A stretch of 64,000 bases of DNA from Diprion similis (taxonomy: Eukaryota; Arthropoda; Insecta; Hymenoptera; Diprionidae), in the NCBI RefSeq assembly GCF_021155765.1, contig NC_060105.1:8163001-8227000 (forward strand). Reading direction: 5' to 3'. Every line of letters starts with the position of its first letter. Position 1 is the first letter of the stretch. This document shows positions 51,724-61,937 of this stretch, piece by piece. Position numbers and translations under genes: made by a program. Under the pieces are notes generated by a model. It was not told the origin of the DNA, searched no databases, and saw only the letters and a program-made list of their open reading frames with translations.

Positions 51724-53683
51724 ATGCAGGAAGACGTACCGCCCACGAAGAGGGAAATGCACTGGCCAACAGTTCTCTGGTACATTTATCTGCACGCCCT
51801 CGGGATTTGGGGTCTCTGGTTGCTCATCTTCGAGGCAAAATGGCTGACGGTGATATTCGGTGAGTGAATTAACCCCGTTTCTACCCTCCCTCTTTTTAAA
51901 ATCAACACCAAGATAAATACTTTTCCAAAACCGAACCTTTCAGCCGCTGTAATCACGCTCACAGCGATGTTAGGAATTACTCTTGGGGCTCATAGACTCT
52001 GGGCTCATTCCAGCTACACTGCCTCCTGGTCTCTAAGGTTGTTTTTGATGCTGGCTCACACTCTAGCAGGCGCGGTAAGACTGGGTTCAAATATGTAACA
52101 TGAGGCTGAAGTTATCCGCCGATTCGAAAAACCGTCTTAATAACCTTTTTTTATCGTAACAAGTTCCTGCGAATCGGCGACTAGCTTCAGTGTCACAGAT
52201 GGAAAGTCAGCTCAGACAGTGTAGATACTGACCTGAAACCCTTACCTCTTCACACCGCAGGGTAACATCTATGACTGGGTGCTTTTTCACCGTATTCACC
52301 ATAGGTTTTACGGTACGAACATTGACCCGTACAATCACAATAAAGGATTTCTGTACAGCCATGTTCTGAGCAACGTGATGACCCCTCATCTCGAGATGGA
52401 AAAACACGTGAGAGACATTGACATGCGGGACGTCGACCTCGACGGTTTCGTATATTTGCAAAGGAGGTTGGTGTACGGCGAAAGTAGGGCGAGTCACGTA
52501 TATATCTTCCTTCCTTCCTTCGGGGGTTAATTTCTACTTGTTTTTACTCGATCGGCAGGTTTTACTGGATCTTAATGCCGATCTTTGGTCTATTGCTGCC
52601 GATAAACGCGCCGGCTGAGTACTGGGGTGAATCTGTGATGAACTCGATATTCATTCTGGGATTTTTGCGGCTAGCACTCACCGTGAACGTGTCTTGGCTG
52701 ATCAACAGCGCGAGCTTGATATGGGGCCTGAAGCCAGGACAGAAGTTAATATCTTTTTTCGTCACTATTTACGACACTGTCGCTCTGATATACAGATTGT
52801 TTTTTAAAATGCCCAAAAGCCACGGTACCGTGGTCATCGACAGTCGAGGTGTTCATGCGACGTAAACTAATTGATACGAGACATTTTTTTCTTGAAGCAA
52901 AAAACATTTCCAAATATTGCCAGACGAAAACGCGCGTCCCTCGTTTTAATAAATTATTCAGCAGCTATTTCGAATCGTTTAATTCTATAATAAGACCTTC
53001 TCAATTAACCTTTCAGTCCGAACTTGCCAGTGGCCACAATAAACGGCCTCACCGGAAACAACGGACTTGAATACTTGTGCAATGAAAGACGTAGAGTTAT
53101 TTTTCATGTTGGCTTCACCTCGATTTCCTCCCTTTTTCCCTATTTCAGTGAACGTATTTATTTACGAAATGGGATTATATTCGAAAAACTTGAGAAATCT
53201 GCGAAAGAAGTTTCAGATTTTTCTTACGATCCAAGGGGGTCAACATCACCATAGAATTTATACTTTATTCAGTTTCGTTCGATTATTATTGATTGGTTTG
53301 AAACGATGTTTTTTAATCTGTGAGCGATATTAGAGAGAATTCTTGGAGATTGTTATTTGTGAAAATTTTTCAGATATCCACCGGACGAAAACAGTATTTT
53401 TCTAGTGAGGAAATCATACTGGCCACATTATCACTACACGCTGCCATGGGATTATAAAAGCGGTGAATTTGGAACATACGACCGTGGCTGCAGTACGACG
53501 ATTCTCAAAATTTGGGAAACTCTTGGCCTAGCATCAGGTCTGAAAACCGCGACAAGCGAGGACATCCGGAATGCACTGGCTAAAGCAGCTATCGATGGAG
53601 TTAAAATGGAGGATTGTCTTCGGGATGTTTATAAATCAGCTGAAGAAGAAACTAAGAAAACACAGCTAGCTTTCAGACATTAG
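51724..53683 (+). CDS. Acyl-CoA desaturase 3, divergent, di-iron ligands partly lost (pseudo-enzyme or young pseudogene)
   Basis: Five exons (51724-51859, 51944-52074, 52261-52466, 52559-52744, 53374-53683) join in frame to 322 residues. Internal exon lengths match desaturases 1 and 2 exactly. The ATG is the first after an in-frame TAG; the N-terminal tail is short. HRLWAH (62-67) and HRIHH (99-103) are intact. The fourth motif reads NSASLIWG, with Leu211 in place of the ligand His. The third box reads WPHYHY (236-241) where paralogues have WHNYHH: the first and last His are Pro237 and Tyr241, only His240 remains, and the preceding GEG is gone with a net loss of about three residues. The CoA-facing KRGFFF stretch is NKGFLY, and the Asp before HRIHH is Phe98. 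Donors of introns 3 (GTTGGT) and 4 (GTTAAT) are weak. No stop or frameshift interrupts the frame, which argues for a maintained non-catalytic protein, but recent decay is possible. Confidence 0.85.
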
Positions 53684-54713
53684 AAAGAACGCAGATAAAC
53701 GGATCGAATCCAGACGTTCCGCGTTTTCAATTTTCATTCTCTTTTCTCTCGATTTTTCTGTGTCGTCCGAAAAATTACTCACTTATTACGGCTTTACTGT
53801 CGTTTATTTAGTTCCATGGTTTTTTTTTTTTTTTTTTATATTTATAAATGCCGTTAGAAGCCAGTTACACTCGAAAGCTTTCTGATATAAAGTGGATGCC
53901 TCATCGCGAATATTCATTTTCCGACTGATGCAGAGATCTTAGTTAATTCATAGACGATTATACACGTAAATCATGGAGATATTGAAGAAAAGAAAAGAAG
54001 AAAAAATTTCAATTAGTTAATAGAAAGGTTAGTAAACTAGTGTTTTCTCAGTCTGAAAGTTTACCAAATATTTATTACAGCCGAATATCCTGTACTGAAA
54101 TAAGTATGAGACTATATCTAGAATACTTATAGTTGAGAAAATTGATATTCACTTGTACTTCACAGATAAAAATATACCAATAATTAATTAAGTCTATCAA
54201 TACTGTTTCATTGATTATTTGGACAGAATTAATTAATTGGCAATGTTATGAGAAAACTATATGATTTTAAATAAAATTTTACATCAATTGTCTCGTCAGT
54301 ATTCGCAACAACTTATCACGCGAGAACATCCTGCAAAAAGAAAATGGATCATCTCACGTGTTACTGCAAAGTGAATAATGTACAAGCAAAATTGTCAATG
54401 ATACGAAGTTTTTTTTTTCTTTACGACCTCGTAAAGACACAGTTTACTATTCCACTACTTTGTCTGGTAGAAAGCATCGTCGTAAAATTTTCTCTTTGGC
54501 TCGGAGTCACGATGCATGCGTTTATAGAGACTAAAAGCTGGTCCCAATTAGGGGTTGTAAAATGGCACTAAAATTACTGCAGTTCCATCAGAAAGCCACT
54601 TCCCTCGGGAACCCTGGAACAGAACTCGGAGTGACGGTGCATAGAAATAGTCTATCTAAATGCATCGAGAGTCTCAGATACAGCAACCGAAAGCTGTTAA
54701 TCCGCATTGCAAG
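53684..54713. other. Interval between desaturase 3 and the ionotropic receptor
   Basis: About 1 kb. It should hold the 3' UTR of desaturase 3 (AATAAA at 54270-54275) and the promoter and 5' UTR of the IR. A poly-T tract lies near 53819-53837. No other gene is seen. Confidence 0.5.
54270..54275 (+). promoter_or_regulatory. Candidate poly(A) signal of desaturase 3 (AATAAA)
   Basis: Canonical hexamer about 590 nt after the desaturase 3 stop and about 440 nt before the IR start. Confidence 0.3.
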
Positions 54714-56462
54714 ATGCGGCCAAAGTTCTCAATCTGTCTTTTCTTGCTCGGGGTAGTTTTAACCGATCGAATAGTTGCCAGTGATATTGATAACCATCAG
54801 GAAAAACTGATGGTCTGTTTGTCGAAGGTGATGAAGAAATTCTACTCCGAGTATATAACCGTGAACTTTGTGGTACCGGCGAAAGCAACCTGGAAGATTG
54901 AGGCCCTCATAAATCGCTTTCACGACATGTTCCCGATGCTCGTTACCAGTGTCCACACCATTGACTGTGTCGAGTACATGTTTTCCCGGTTTTATCAAGT
55001 CAATTTGTACGTTGCGTATACCGGAGCAGATTTGAATACAGTCTTCAGGCACTTGCGAGCTGCTAAAACCGACCAAAGCCACGTTGTCGTGGGAAACTTT
55101 TACACCGGTCACAATTTTAGCGATTACATAAAAAACATGATCCCGATTACTCGGAAGGGTGATAAACCCTTACGCGTCATGTTTATAGTCTCGATTGAAG
55201 GCGAAATCGAAGTGTTCGGAAGGCCGATGAAAGCTTCTGCTGCTCAAGGCGCCAGTAGCTTCTTCAAAAAACTCGACGTCTGTGGTACAAAAGCACTGGC
55301 CAGACTTCCTTGGCCATTAAAAATTTTAAACAGATCCAAAAAGCTTATCGTTAAGGTGGCTGTGGCATCACAACATCTTCCATTGATCGAAGTGAAGGAC
55401 GAGGATAATCCAGGAGGCTTGGTTGGAGAGTTTATGAACTTAGTCAAGAAAGAGCTTGATATTGTTCCCAAGTACGTTTGGAATGTGAAGGAAGCTAATT
55501 TTTCCAAGTTTGTCGCGGAAAGAAGCAGCTTTTACATTGCTTTTAATCTGCGAAACACGCGGACAAGTGCTTCAGTCAACTCTTTCAATTTCATTACAGT
55601 CGGGCAAAACGTTTGGGTTATTATAAAAGGAAGAGATCACTATCAACGAAATATTTTCGCGCAACCATTAACGGCTGGAGTGTCACTATATTTAATTGTG
55701 TTTGCTATTTATGCACTTTTCACGCTATTATGCCTTATTCGAGGTGTTGAAAAGATCAAGATTCTACTGCTGTTGTTTGGCATATCCATCGGTAACGGCG
55801 TTGGATGGTTACCTAAGAAAGCGTTAAACCGTTTTCTGATGATATTATGGTGCTGGGCTACCTTCATTATTTTGCAAGCGTATCTTGCCGCATTGATGAG
55901 TGAATTCTCGATGCCGATTGTAAGACATAATTTGGCTAATACTGAAGATCTTATGGAGTCTGGAACAGAGCTGATATGCGAAGAAGGTATGAAGCAGTTT
56001 TACTGCAGCCTCAAGGGTCGCGTTAACGCCTATATTTGTGAGAAATGCATCAAATTCAACTACGAAGTGCTGTTGAAAATCCTTGTTAAAATACGTGAAA
56101 AGAACTTGTCAAAGTCAGTTGCACTCAATGCGAACACGGAGGCTATAAAAATGTACTTTCCACGTAACTCGTACTACGTATTTGAAAAAAAAATGGGAAT
56201 TTGGCCGAGTACAGCGTACACAAACATCGGTGGTGACATGCGGGAAAAAATGATGAACATCTCGGCGAGAATGATCGAAACTGGGATTTTTCAATACCAC
56301 CTCAATTCTTATCAGAGTAAAGAAGATATTGAGGAATTCAAGCAAAATAAGTTCAACGATTCAGACTTCAATAACTTGTTTGTTATTCTGTACGTCGGAT
56401 GGTCATGCGGAATTGTCACTTTCGTTATTGAAATTCTGATTAAGCGATACCGCAAAAATTAA
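54714..56462 (+). CDS. Divergent ionotropic receptor (IR, iGluR-like chemosensory channel), single exon
   Basis: One uninterrupted frame. I start it at the ATG at 54714 (582 residues) because it begins a classic signal peptide (MRPKFSICLFLLGVVLTDRIVAS); a second in-frame ATG at 54660 would add 18 polar residues before it. Residues below count from 54714. An N-terminal extracellular part of about 200 residues is followed by an S1-like lobe (about 210-305). The first membrane segment is at about 318-342, then a pore-loop-like stretch (LLLLFGISIGNG), the second membrane segment (about 373-397, ending LQAYLAALMSEF, the position of the iGluR SYTANLAAF motif), the S2 lobe, and the third membrane segment near the C-terminus (LFVILYVGWSCGIVTFVIEIL). 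This order is diagnostic of IRs. I see no conserved Arg in S1 for glutamate binding, as expected of divergent IRs, which are also often intronless. The likely role is as a tuning subunit in gustatory or other chemosensory neurons; the ligand is unknown. Confidence 0.9.
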   Translation: MRPKFSICLFLLGVVLTDRIVASDIDNHQEKLMVCLSKVMKKFYSEYITVNFVVPAKATWKIEALINRFHDMFPMLVTSVHTIDCVEYMFSRFYQVNLYVAYTGADLNTVFRHLRAAKTDQSHVVVGNFYTGHNFSDYIKNMIPITRKGDKPLRVMFIVSIEGEIEVFGRPMKASAAQGASSFFKKLDVCGTKALARLPWPLKILNRSKKLIVKVAVASQHLPLIEVKDEDNPGGLVGEFMNLVKKELDIVPKYVWNVKEANFSKFVAERSSFYIAFNLRNTRTSASVNSFNFITVGQNVWVIIKGRDHYQRNIFAQPLTAGVSLYLIVFAIYALFTLLCLIRGVEKIKILLLLFGISIGNGVGWLPKKALNRFLMILWCWATFIILQAYLAALMSEFSMPIVRHNLANTEDLMESGTELICEEGMKQFYCSLKGRVNAYICEKCIKFNYEVLLKILVKIREKNLSKSVALNANTEAIKMYFPRNSYYVFEKKMGIWPSTAYTNIGGDMREKMMNISARMIETGIFQYHLNSYQSKEDIEEFKQNKFNDSDFNNLFVILYVGWSCGIVTFVIEILIKRYRKN

Positions 56463-56634
56463 AATCCATCATTTTCTAAATGTCAATATTGTAGTAAATG
56501 TTACACAGTAGATTACCACCACGTGTTTGCTGAAGTATGATAATTAATATCATGACACAGGTGCAGCTGTGTCCAAATTCTATGGTTAATGAGAGTTCAT
56601 TGGATTTAACTGCTGTGTTTTTACTGAATTTAAG

Positions 56635-56640
56635 AATAAA
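56635..56640 (+). promoter_or_regulatory. Poly(A) signal of the ionotropic receptor (AATAAA)
   Basis: Canonical hexamer about 175 nt after the stop, the first one downstream; a T/G-rich stretch follows within 40 nt. Confidence 0.55.
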
Positions 56641-58408
56641 GTTCACTGCGAGCACCTTAATAACTTTTTTTGTTGTGCAGAGTTATTCGTGAACTTCAAC
56701 CCTTCATTCCATGTGTTGGTTGATCTCTTTGCGGATTAAATTTAGGTAATAAAATATAACTATAGCAACGTCTAATTTTGCGATAAGCATCCTTTTTTTA
56801 CACTACATTGTTCATTGAAGATGATTTTCGCATTTATATAAAATAAGTAAAAAAAACTTCCAAATTTCGAATTAGCTTTAAGTCGCAGGTAGAGCTTAAG
56901 AAACCCGTTTCTTCATTATTTATTCTTAACCAGCTTATAATATCGAAGCTTAAACTTCAGATGAATATTGAAACACCTTTGACGACATCCAGTCACATCA
57001 TCAAATGATCATTCTCGAACTTGATCCACTCACTGGGTAACGTGGAAAATGATCGAGCCTAGAAACGAAGCCTGTGAGAATTCGAAACCTAAGGTACAAC
57101 CTACTTTTGGAAAATGAGATGTTGACTTTACCATCAACAGATGCAAAAATCGGCGGTCGATGAAGTTAGTGACAAACACGGTATACCGACAAGCAGTTTG
57201 AAAAATTTTCGACAGAAATAAGAATTTCCAAGTATTTATGTAGGATAATTTTGTACTCAAAAATTGATAATGTATGTACATGAATTTTGAGTTGCTTTTT
57301 GATACATGATACTCAACGGAACATAGCGGTCACTTCTTTGCCAACAAACTGCAAGCGAATGTATCGCCGGCAAATCAGAGAGCCTGCACATTCAAAAAGC
57401 AAGATAATATTCTAAAGTGTGTTATTGAATATATTCAGGTAAGTGAATTATTAATAAAATATAAAATAGCAGCATTATGCATTTGGCAATCAAACATTCC
57501 ATTACATAGCGTTAAAATTAATTTCCGAATTACAACGTATGTTTGTCTCATGATTAGACAAAGCATAAGCCCTGAAATTTGGTGAGTGTAAATAAGAGAA
57601 AAACTAGTAAATAATTTGTTCCAAAGTACAAAATAGAATCGAATTAAAATTTAAATTCTCAAAAGTCTATCAAAATTACATCTCGCCAAAATTTCTCTTC
57701 TACATCGATAGAATCGATAAGTATCTCGACATAATACAAGACCGATAAAGAATAAAATATTGATTTAAGGTAAACGAAAAAAAAAAATTGTCCGATAGAA
57801 GAGAGAGAGGCTGACCGGAGCTCCCTACCCTCCTCGGAAATAATCGTAAGGTGGTGGGGAGAGTGAATTAGTTTCCGGAACGTCCGTATCGAGGCGCCCG
57901 ATTCGACGGGGGGTTTCAACATTTAAAACAGTACAGAGTCTCAACGAGGGCGGTCGCGTTGAATGCCGAGTCTCTTCGAAATAATAAATAAATAGGTATA
58001 AAAAAAAATCTGAAAATAAAAAAGAAAAAAAGAGAGAGCAATATAAAAGAAAAAAATTTACACACAGATGTATACACGTATATTATTTGTTGATTGTTGA
58101 TTTATATCGGAGCAGTCGGGTATAAAATAATAAAAAAAAAGGGGGTAACTACCAAGTTTTACAAGAAGTGCAATGTTTTACTTTGTGATTTGACAGTGAA
58201 AGTGTTTAACTGCGAAGACATAATCATCGATAATCGATCGTAAGATTATATATCGTATGATAGTCTAACGTATATTAAACGTATCGTTAATTGTTACGTT
58301 TACACCGAAAGAAAAAGAGATATTTGAAAAAGACAAGAACGCAAGAAGGCCGGGAAAAAATAAATAAAAACATTCTCTACAGTTTTGCAACTCTGTATAT
58401 TTAGGCAC

Positions 58409-58452
58409 ACACACACACTCACACACGGTATATATATATATATATATATATA
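58409..58452. repeat. (CA)n and (TA)n compound microsatellite
   Basis: Short CA run followed by about 12 TA units. Confidence 0.9.
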
Positions 58453-59813
58453 CATATCCATACCATGCATGTAAAGTATAACACACTCTCTTGCTCCGAT
58501 GATCGGCACACATCTTTTTCGGACCGCGGCGTTCGTTCGATAAATGGGCGTCCGCGAGAAGAACCGTTTTCATTCTCACTCTCGAACCGAGAAAATTATA
58601 TATGATAGAAAAACCAGCGTAAGAACCGTTTGCCGATAAGATGACGAGATGAAATTTATTAATGAGAAGAAACGAAAAAAAATAAAAAAAAAAAACAAGA
58701 AAAAACAATTAATTATCCGTCACGCGATTGCATAGATGAAAAAGATGAATAATATGGACGTCGATCGATGACGCGAAAATACGTATATTATATTCACGAA
58801 GAATAATCGTAAGTCTTTCTATAGATATCGCGTAATTGATGTCGAATTTATCTCAAGTGAAAATCCAAGGAATGCGGAAATGTAAGAACGGAATCCCGTC
58901 GTTTATGGTTTTCCAATCTTTTTTTTTCAACCCTTTTTTCGCCGAGGCTCTCGAGGGATTTAACGTTCTTTATAAAATCGCGACTTGGTTCATATTTCAC
59001 GCACATTTTCACGCATAACGCGAATCGATCGGTATTCGTGATTTTCTGCTTTTATTTTTGCGACGTCGGTTTCGGAAAAAAAATCCCGGGTCGACGGAAC
59101 CGCCGTTTTCCGGTTTTCGCGAAATTCGCACCGGCATTGATTTCCGTAGGAACGCGTCACTCCTGAAACTATACATATATGTACTACATATATACATATT
59201 GTACATAGGAACAACTCGATACGCGTTATACTTCGAAACATGGCTTTGGCAGGCTATTTATTCGGTGTTATATCTGATCAGGAATCGATGAATTACAGCT
59301 TGTGTAAAACAATTAAAATTTGAGGCGTCCGATGATTCTCGCTTTCTCCATTTTCAATCACACATGCGTGTAAAACCGAGGAACTTGGTCCGAGCCAAAT
59401 CAAAAAGATGAATTTTTTCACTGATCCAAATTTTACCTACGATTACAGATTATTTACAAGGTACGAACAGCGAGTGACGTGACGTCACCGCCGCGTCACG
59501 AGCGAAACCGAAGACGAATCGAGTTTTAACAGTTATACATACATAACATAACATCTTGAATTACATTTGGCGAACACACAAGATTATCATCTCTATAATA
59601 CGTGGGTCGAGCTCATTACCTCAGTAGCATTCTTCCGCGTTATCGTGTATTTAGAAAATTTAAACGAAAGGTCCGTGAATCATGCCGCAGCCTACGTAAT
59701 TATCACCGGAGAAGACATTAAATTAAATTTTTATTTATACATTATCATAATCAGTAAGAAATGGACGGAATTTTTGCACCTGAACGTCACTGTCACGATA
59801 TTTTATTCTTTGA

Positions 59814-59816
<3 letters not shown>

Positions 59817-59851
<35 letters not shown>
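59817..59851. repeat. (TC)n microsatellite
   Basis: About 17 TC units; an open frame crossing it encodes a Ser/Leu repeat and is not credible. Confidence 0.95.
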
Positions 59852-59853
<2 letters not shown>

Positions 59854-59972
59854 AGATGCATCTGTATCTTTAACTTTAGACACATTGCATTCAAACAGCG
59901 TGAATTTTACACACAAAAGCCCGCATGTTTCGTGCGGTGAGAAATTAAGGAATTAGTCGAGTTTAATATCCT

Positions 59973-59987
59973 CCCCCCCCCCCCCCC
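59973..59987. repeat. Poly-C tract
   Basis: Uninterrupted C run. Confidence 0.9.
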
Positions 59988-60211
59988 TCTCCGACCCCTA
60001 GTCACTGCGTTACGAATGATCTGGATTTTCAGCCTGTTGTAATTATCACAATTCAGAGATGTGAAGAGGGGGTGAAAAAGGAAAGCGTGAGATCGGTGAT
60101 AATTTATTTAATACGTATGTATATATATATATATGCAACACGTTTTCCGGAGTCGGGCGACGAGCTGACGTCATCGCGCCCTATAACAACGCGAATCGAT
60201 CCGCGGGCTTA

Positions 60212-60232
60212 CCCCCCCCCCCCCCCCCCCCC
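60212..60232. repeat. Poly-C tract
   Basis: Uninterrupted run of about 21 C. Confidence 0.9.
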
Positions 60233-60787
60233 ACCCCGCGCTCTAACCCGGCTGAAATTGGATTGTATAAAAAAAAATTGGTAATTTTTCGTTATTTTTT
60301 TCTCCTTCTCGTTCCTGATTTCTTTGCTCCTACCTATATATATATATATATATACCATCGATTCACGCGATTTTCGTAATTTAATAATAATTTTCTTTTT
60401 TTTCTTCCTATCCTATACAAATCGTACCGGAACTGTACAATGTGTGATAAAAATGTTATATAATATATAAGAAAGAGGAGTAGAAAGAGCGAGAGAATGT
60501 AAAAAGTGAGGTAATTTATTATTCCACGGCTTTCTTTCTTTCTTTCTTGCTTGTCTTAATTTATTGCCATATATAGTTTTACAAGGGATTTATTATGTAT
60601 AGAAGATATATATAGTATAAATATTGAAATATAGAAAAGAAAATCAAAAGCAGGAAAAAAAAAAAAAAAAAAAGAAACAAACAAACAAAGAAAGAAAAAA
60701 ATACAACAACGAAAAACGGGCGTTAATATTGAGGAATAAAAGAACGAAAACGAAAAAACGAATCCGCAGATTGATAAGGCCCGAAGG

Positions 60788-60955
60788 ATGACGGGCGAGG
60801 AGGCCAAGGGCGGGCCGGACAGCGGTGTTCCTACTGCAGAGAACGCCAAAGTCGTTGGGGATAATAATCAGCAGAACGGAGTTCAGGAAGAGAAAGAAAA
60901 AGCGCCGGTAGTTAACGGGACGAACATGGAAACCCTGCCGAGAACGGGAAAACAG
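60788..60955 (+). CDS. First coding exon of an unidentified gene (partial, continues past the right edge)
   Basis: Exactly 56 codons from ATG to a strong donor (AAACAG followed by GTAAGT, GT at 60956-60957), phase 0. The exon is much GC-richer than its flanks. The peptide is polar and low in hydrophobics (Glu, Lys, Asn, Gly, Gln), ending NMETLPRTGKQ, so it is probably a disordered N-terminal tail. No following exon could be placed in the remaining 3 kb, so the rest probably lies beyond the window. Its position beside three desaturases, and the habit of insect desaturases to start with such a tail, make a fourth desaturase possible; nothing in these residues proves it. Confidence 0.5.
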
Positions 60956-61893
60956 GTAAGTCTGGTCTATACTCTAGAGAGAGAGAATTTTCATTCGAGG
61001 AGGTTATACACGCAGTTTCGCAGGAAAAGGTGAAAAAATTGTGAGGAGTAAAAAGAGAGGGTAAAAAAAAAAAAAATTTTTTTTGGTGATTGTGACTTCA
61101 ACAGGAACAAGTTAAAGTCAAATTATCTTCGAGGCAAGTTTAATTATAAATTTTTTTTTGAAATTTTCGCAGTGATTTAACGAGACATTTTTTCAAAATA
61201 TTATCACAATTTTTATCATCACTTTTAATTTCATTTTTCCTTTCTGAAATTTTATTATGATTAAATTCATTTGAAACAGATTGAATTAACCTGAATAGAA
61301 ATCATCAGGTTGAAGTTATAGTGAAAAAACGTTAACTTAGCGAAAGTTCAGGATCGAAAATCATCATTATTGGTTAATTTGGAAAATATCTTTCAATGAC
61401 TTGGCTTTACAAAAAATTAAATTATATCTCGTTAATAATGTTTTACTAAATCTCGGATATTCCTGGAGGTTCGAAGTAACGATTTTTCTTAATTACGTCC
61501 TCGTGAATAATACGTATAAATTCACAGGCGATGAACCTTCTTAGAGCAAAAATAGAAAGAAAAAAAATTAAATTATAGGAAAAAAATACAATAAAAAAAA
61601 AAAAAAAAAAAAAAAAGGAAAAAGGAAAAAGGAAAAATACTTCTGCTATGATAAGAAGTAGCATACATATATTACGCGAGTTATGTAGCTTGTGTACATA
61701 TATACGTGTTGAATAACATCTTCTCAGGTACATCGACTCGTCGACGTGTGTACGTGATAAGTATAAACCATATAAACCTATGTGTGAACGCGTATCGACT
61801 CGCTGCGCGCGAGCAGATTGGTCCGAGGAACGTTTTCACGGTCTTCCTCGTCGCGTCTCGTCGCCCAAACGAAGTAAAACCGGTTTCAGGCCG

Positions 61894-61937
<44 letters not shown>

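Larger units (their letters stand above)
56463..60787. other. Interval between the IR and the right-edge gene
   Basis: Starts with the IR 3' UTR. From about 57.7 kb onwards it becomes rich in simple sequence (poly-A, TA, CA, TC, poly-C) with scattered GC-richer patches near 57.8-57.95, 59.05-59.15 and 60.15-60.25 kb. This could be the promoter and 5' UTR of the gene whose first coding exon is at 60788. No coding frame is supported. Confidence 0.45.

Noticed and set aside
53024..53333. Plus-strand open frames inside intron 4 of desaturase 3
   Set aside because: No similarity to desaturase sequence; the exon 5 acceptor at 53373 and exact phase match explain the gene without them.
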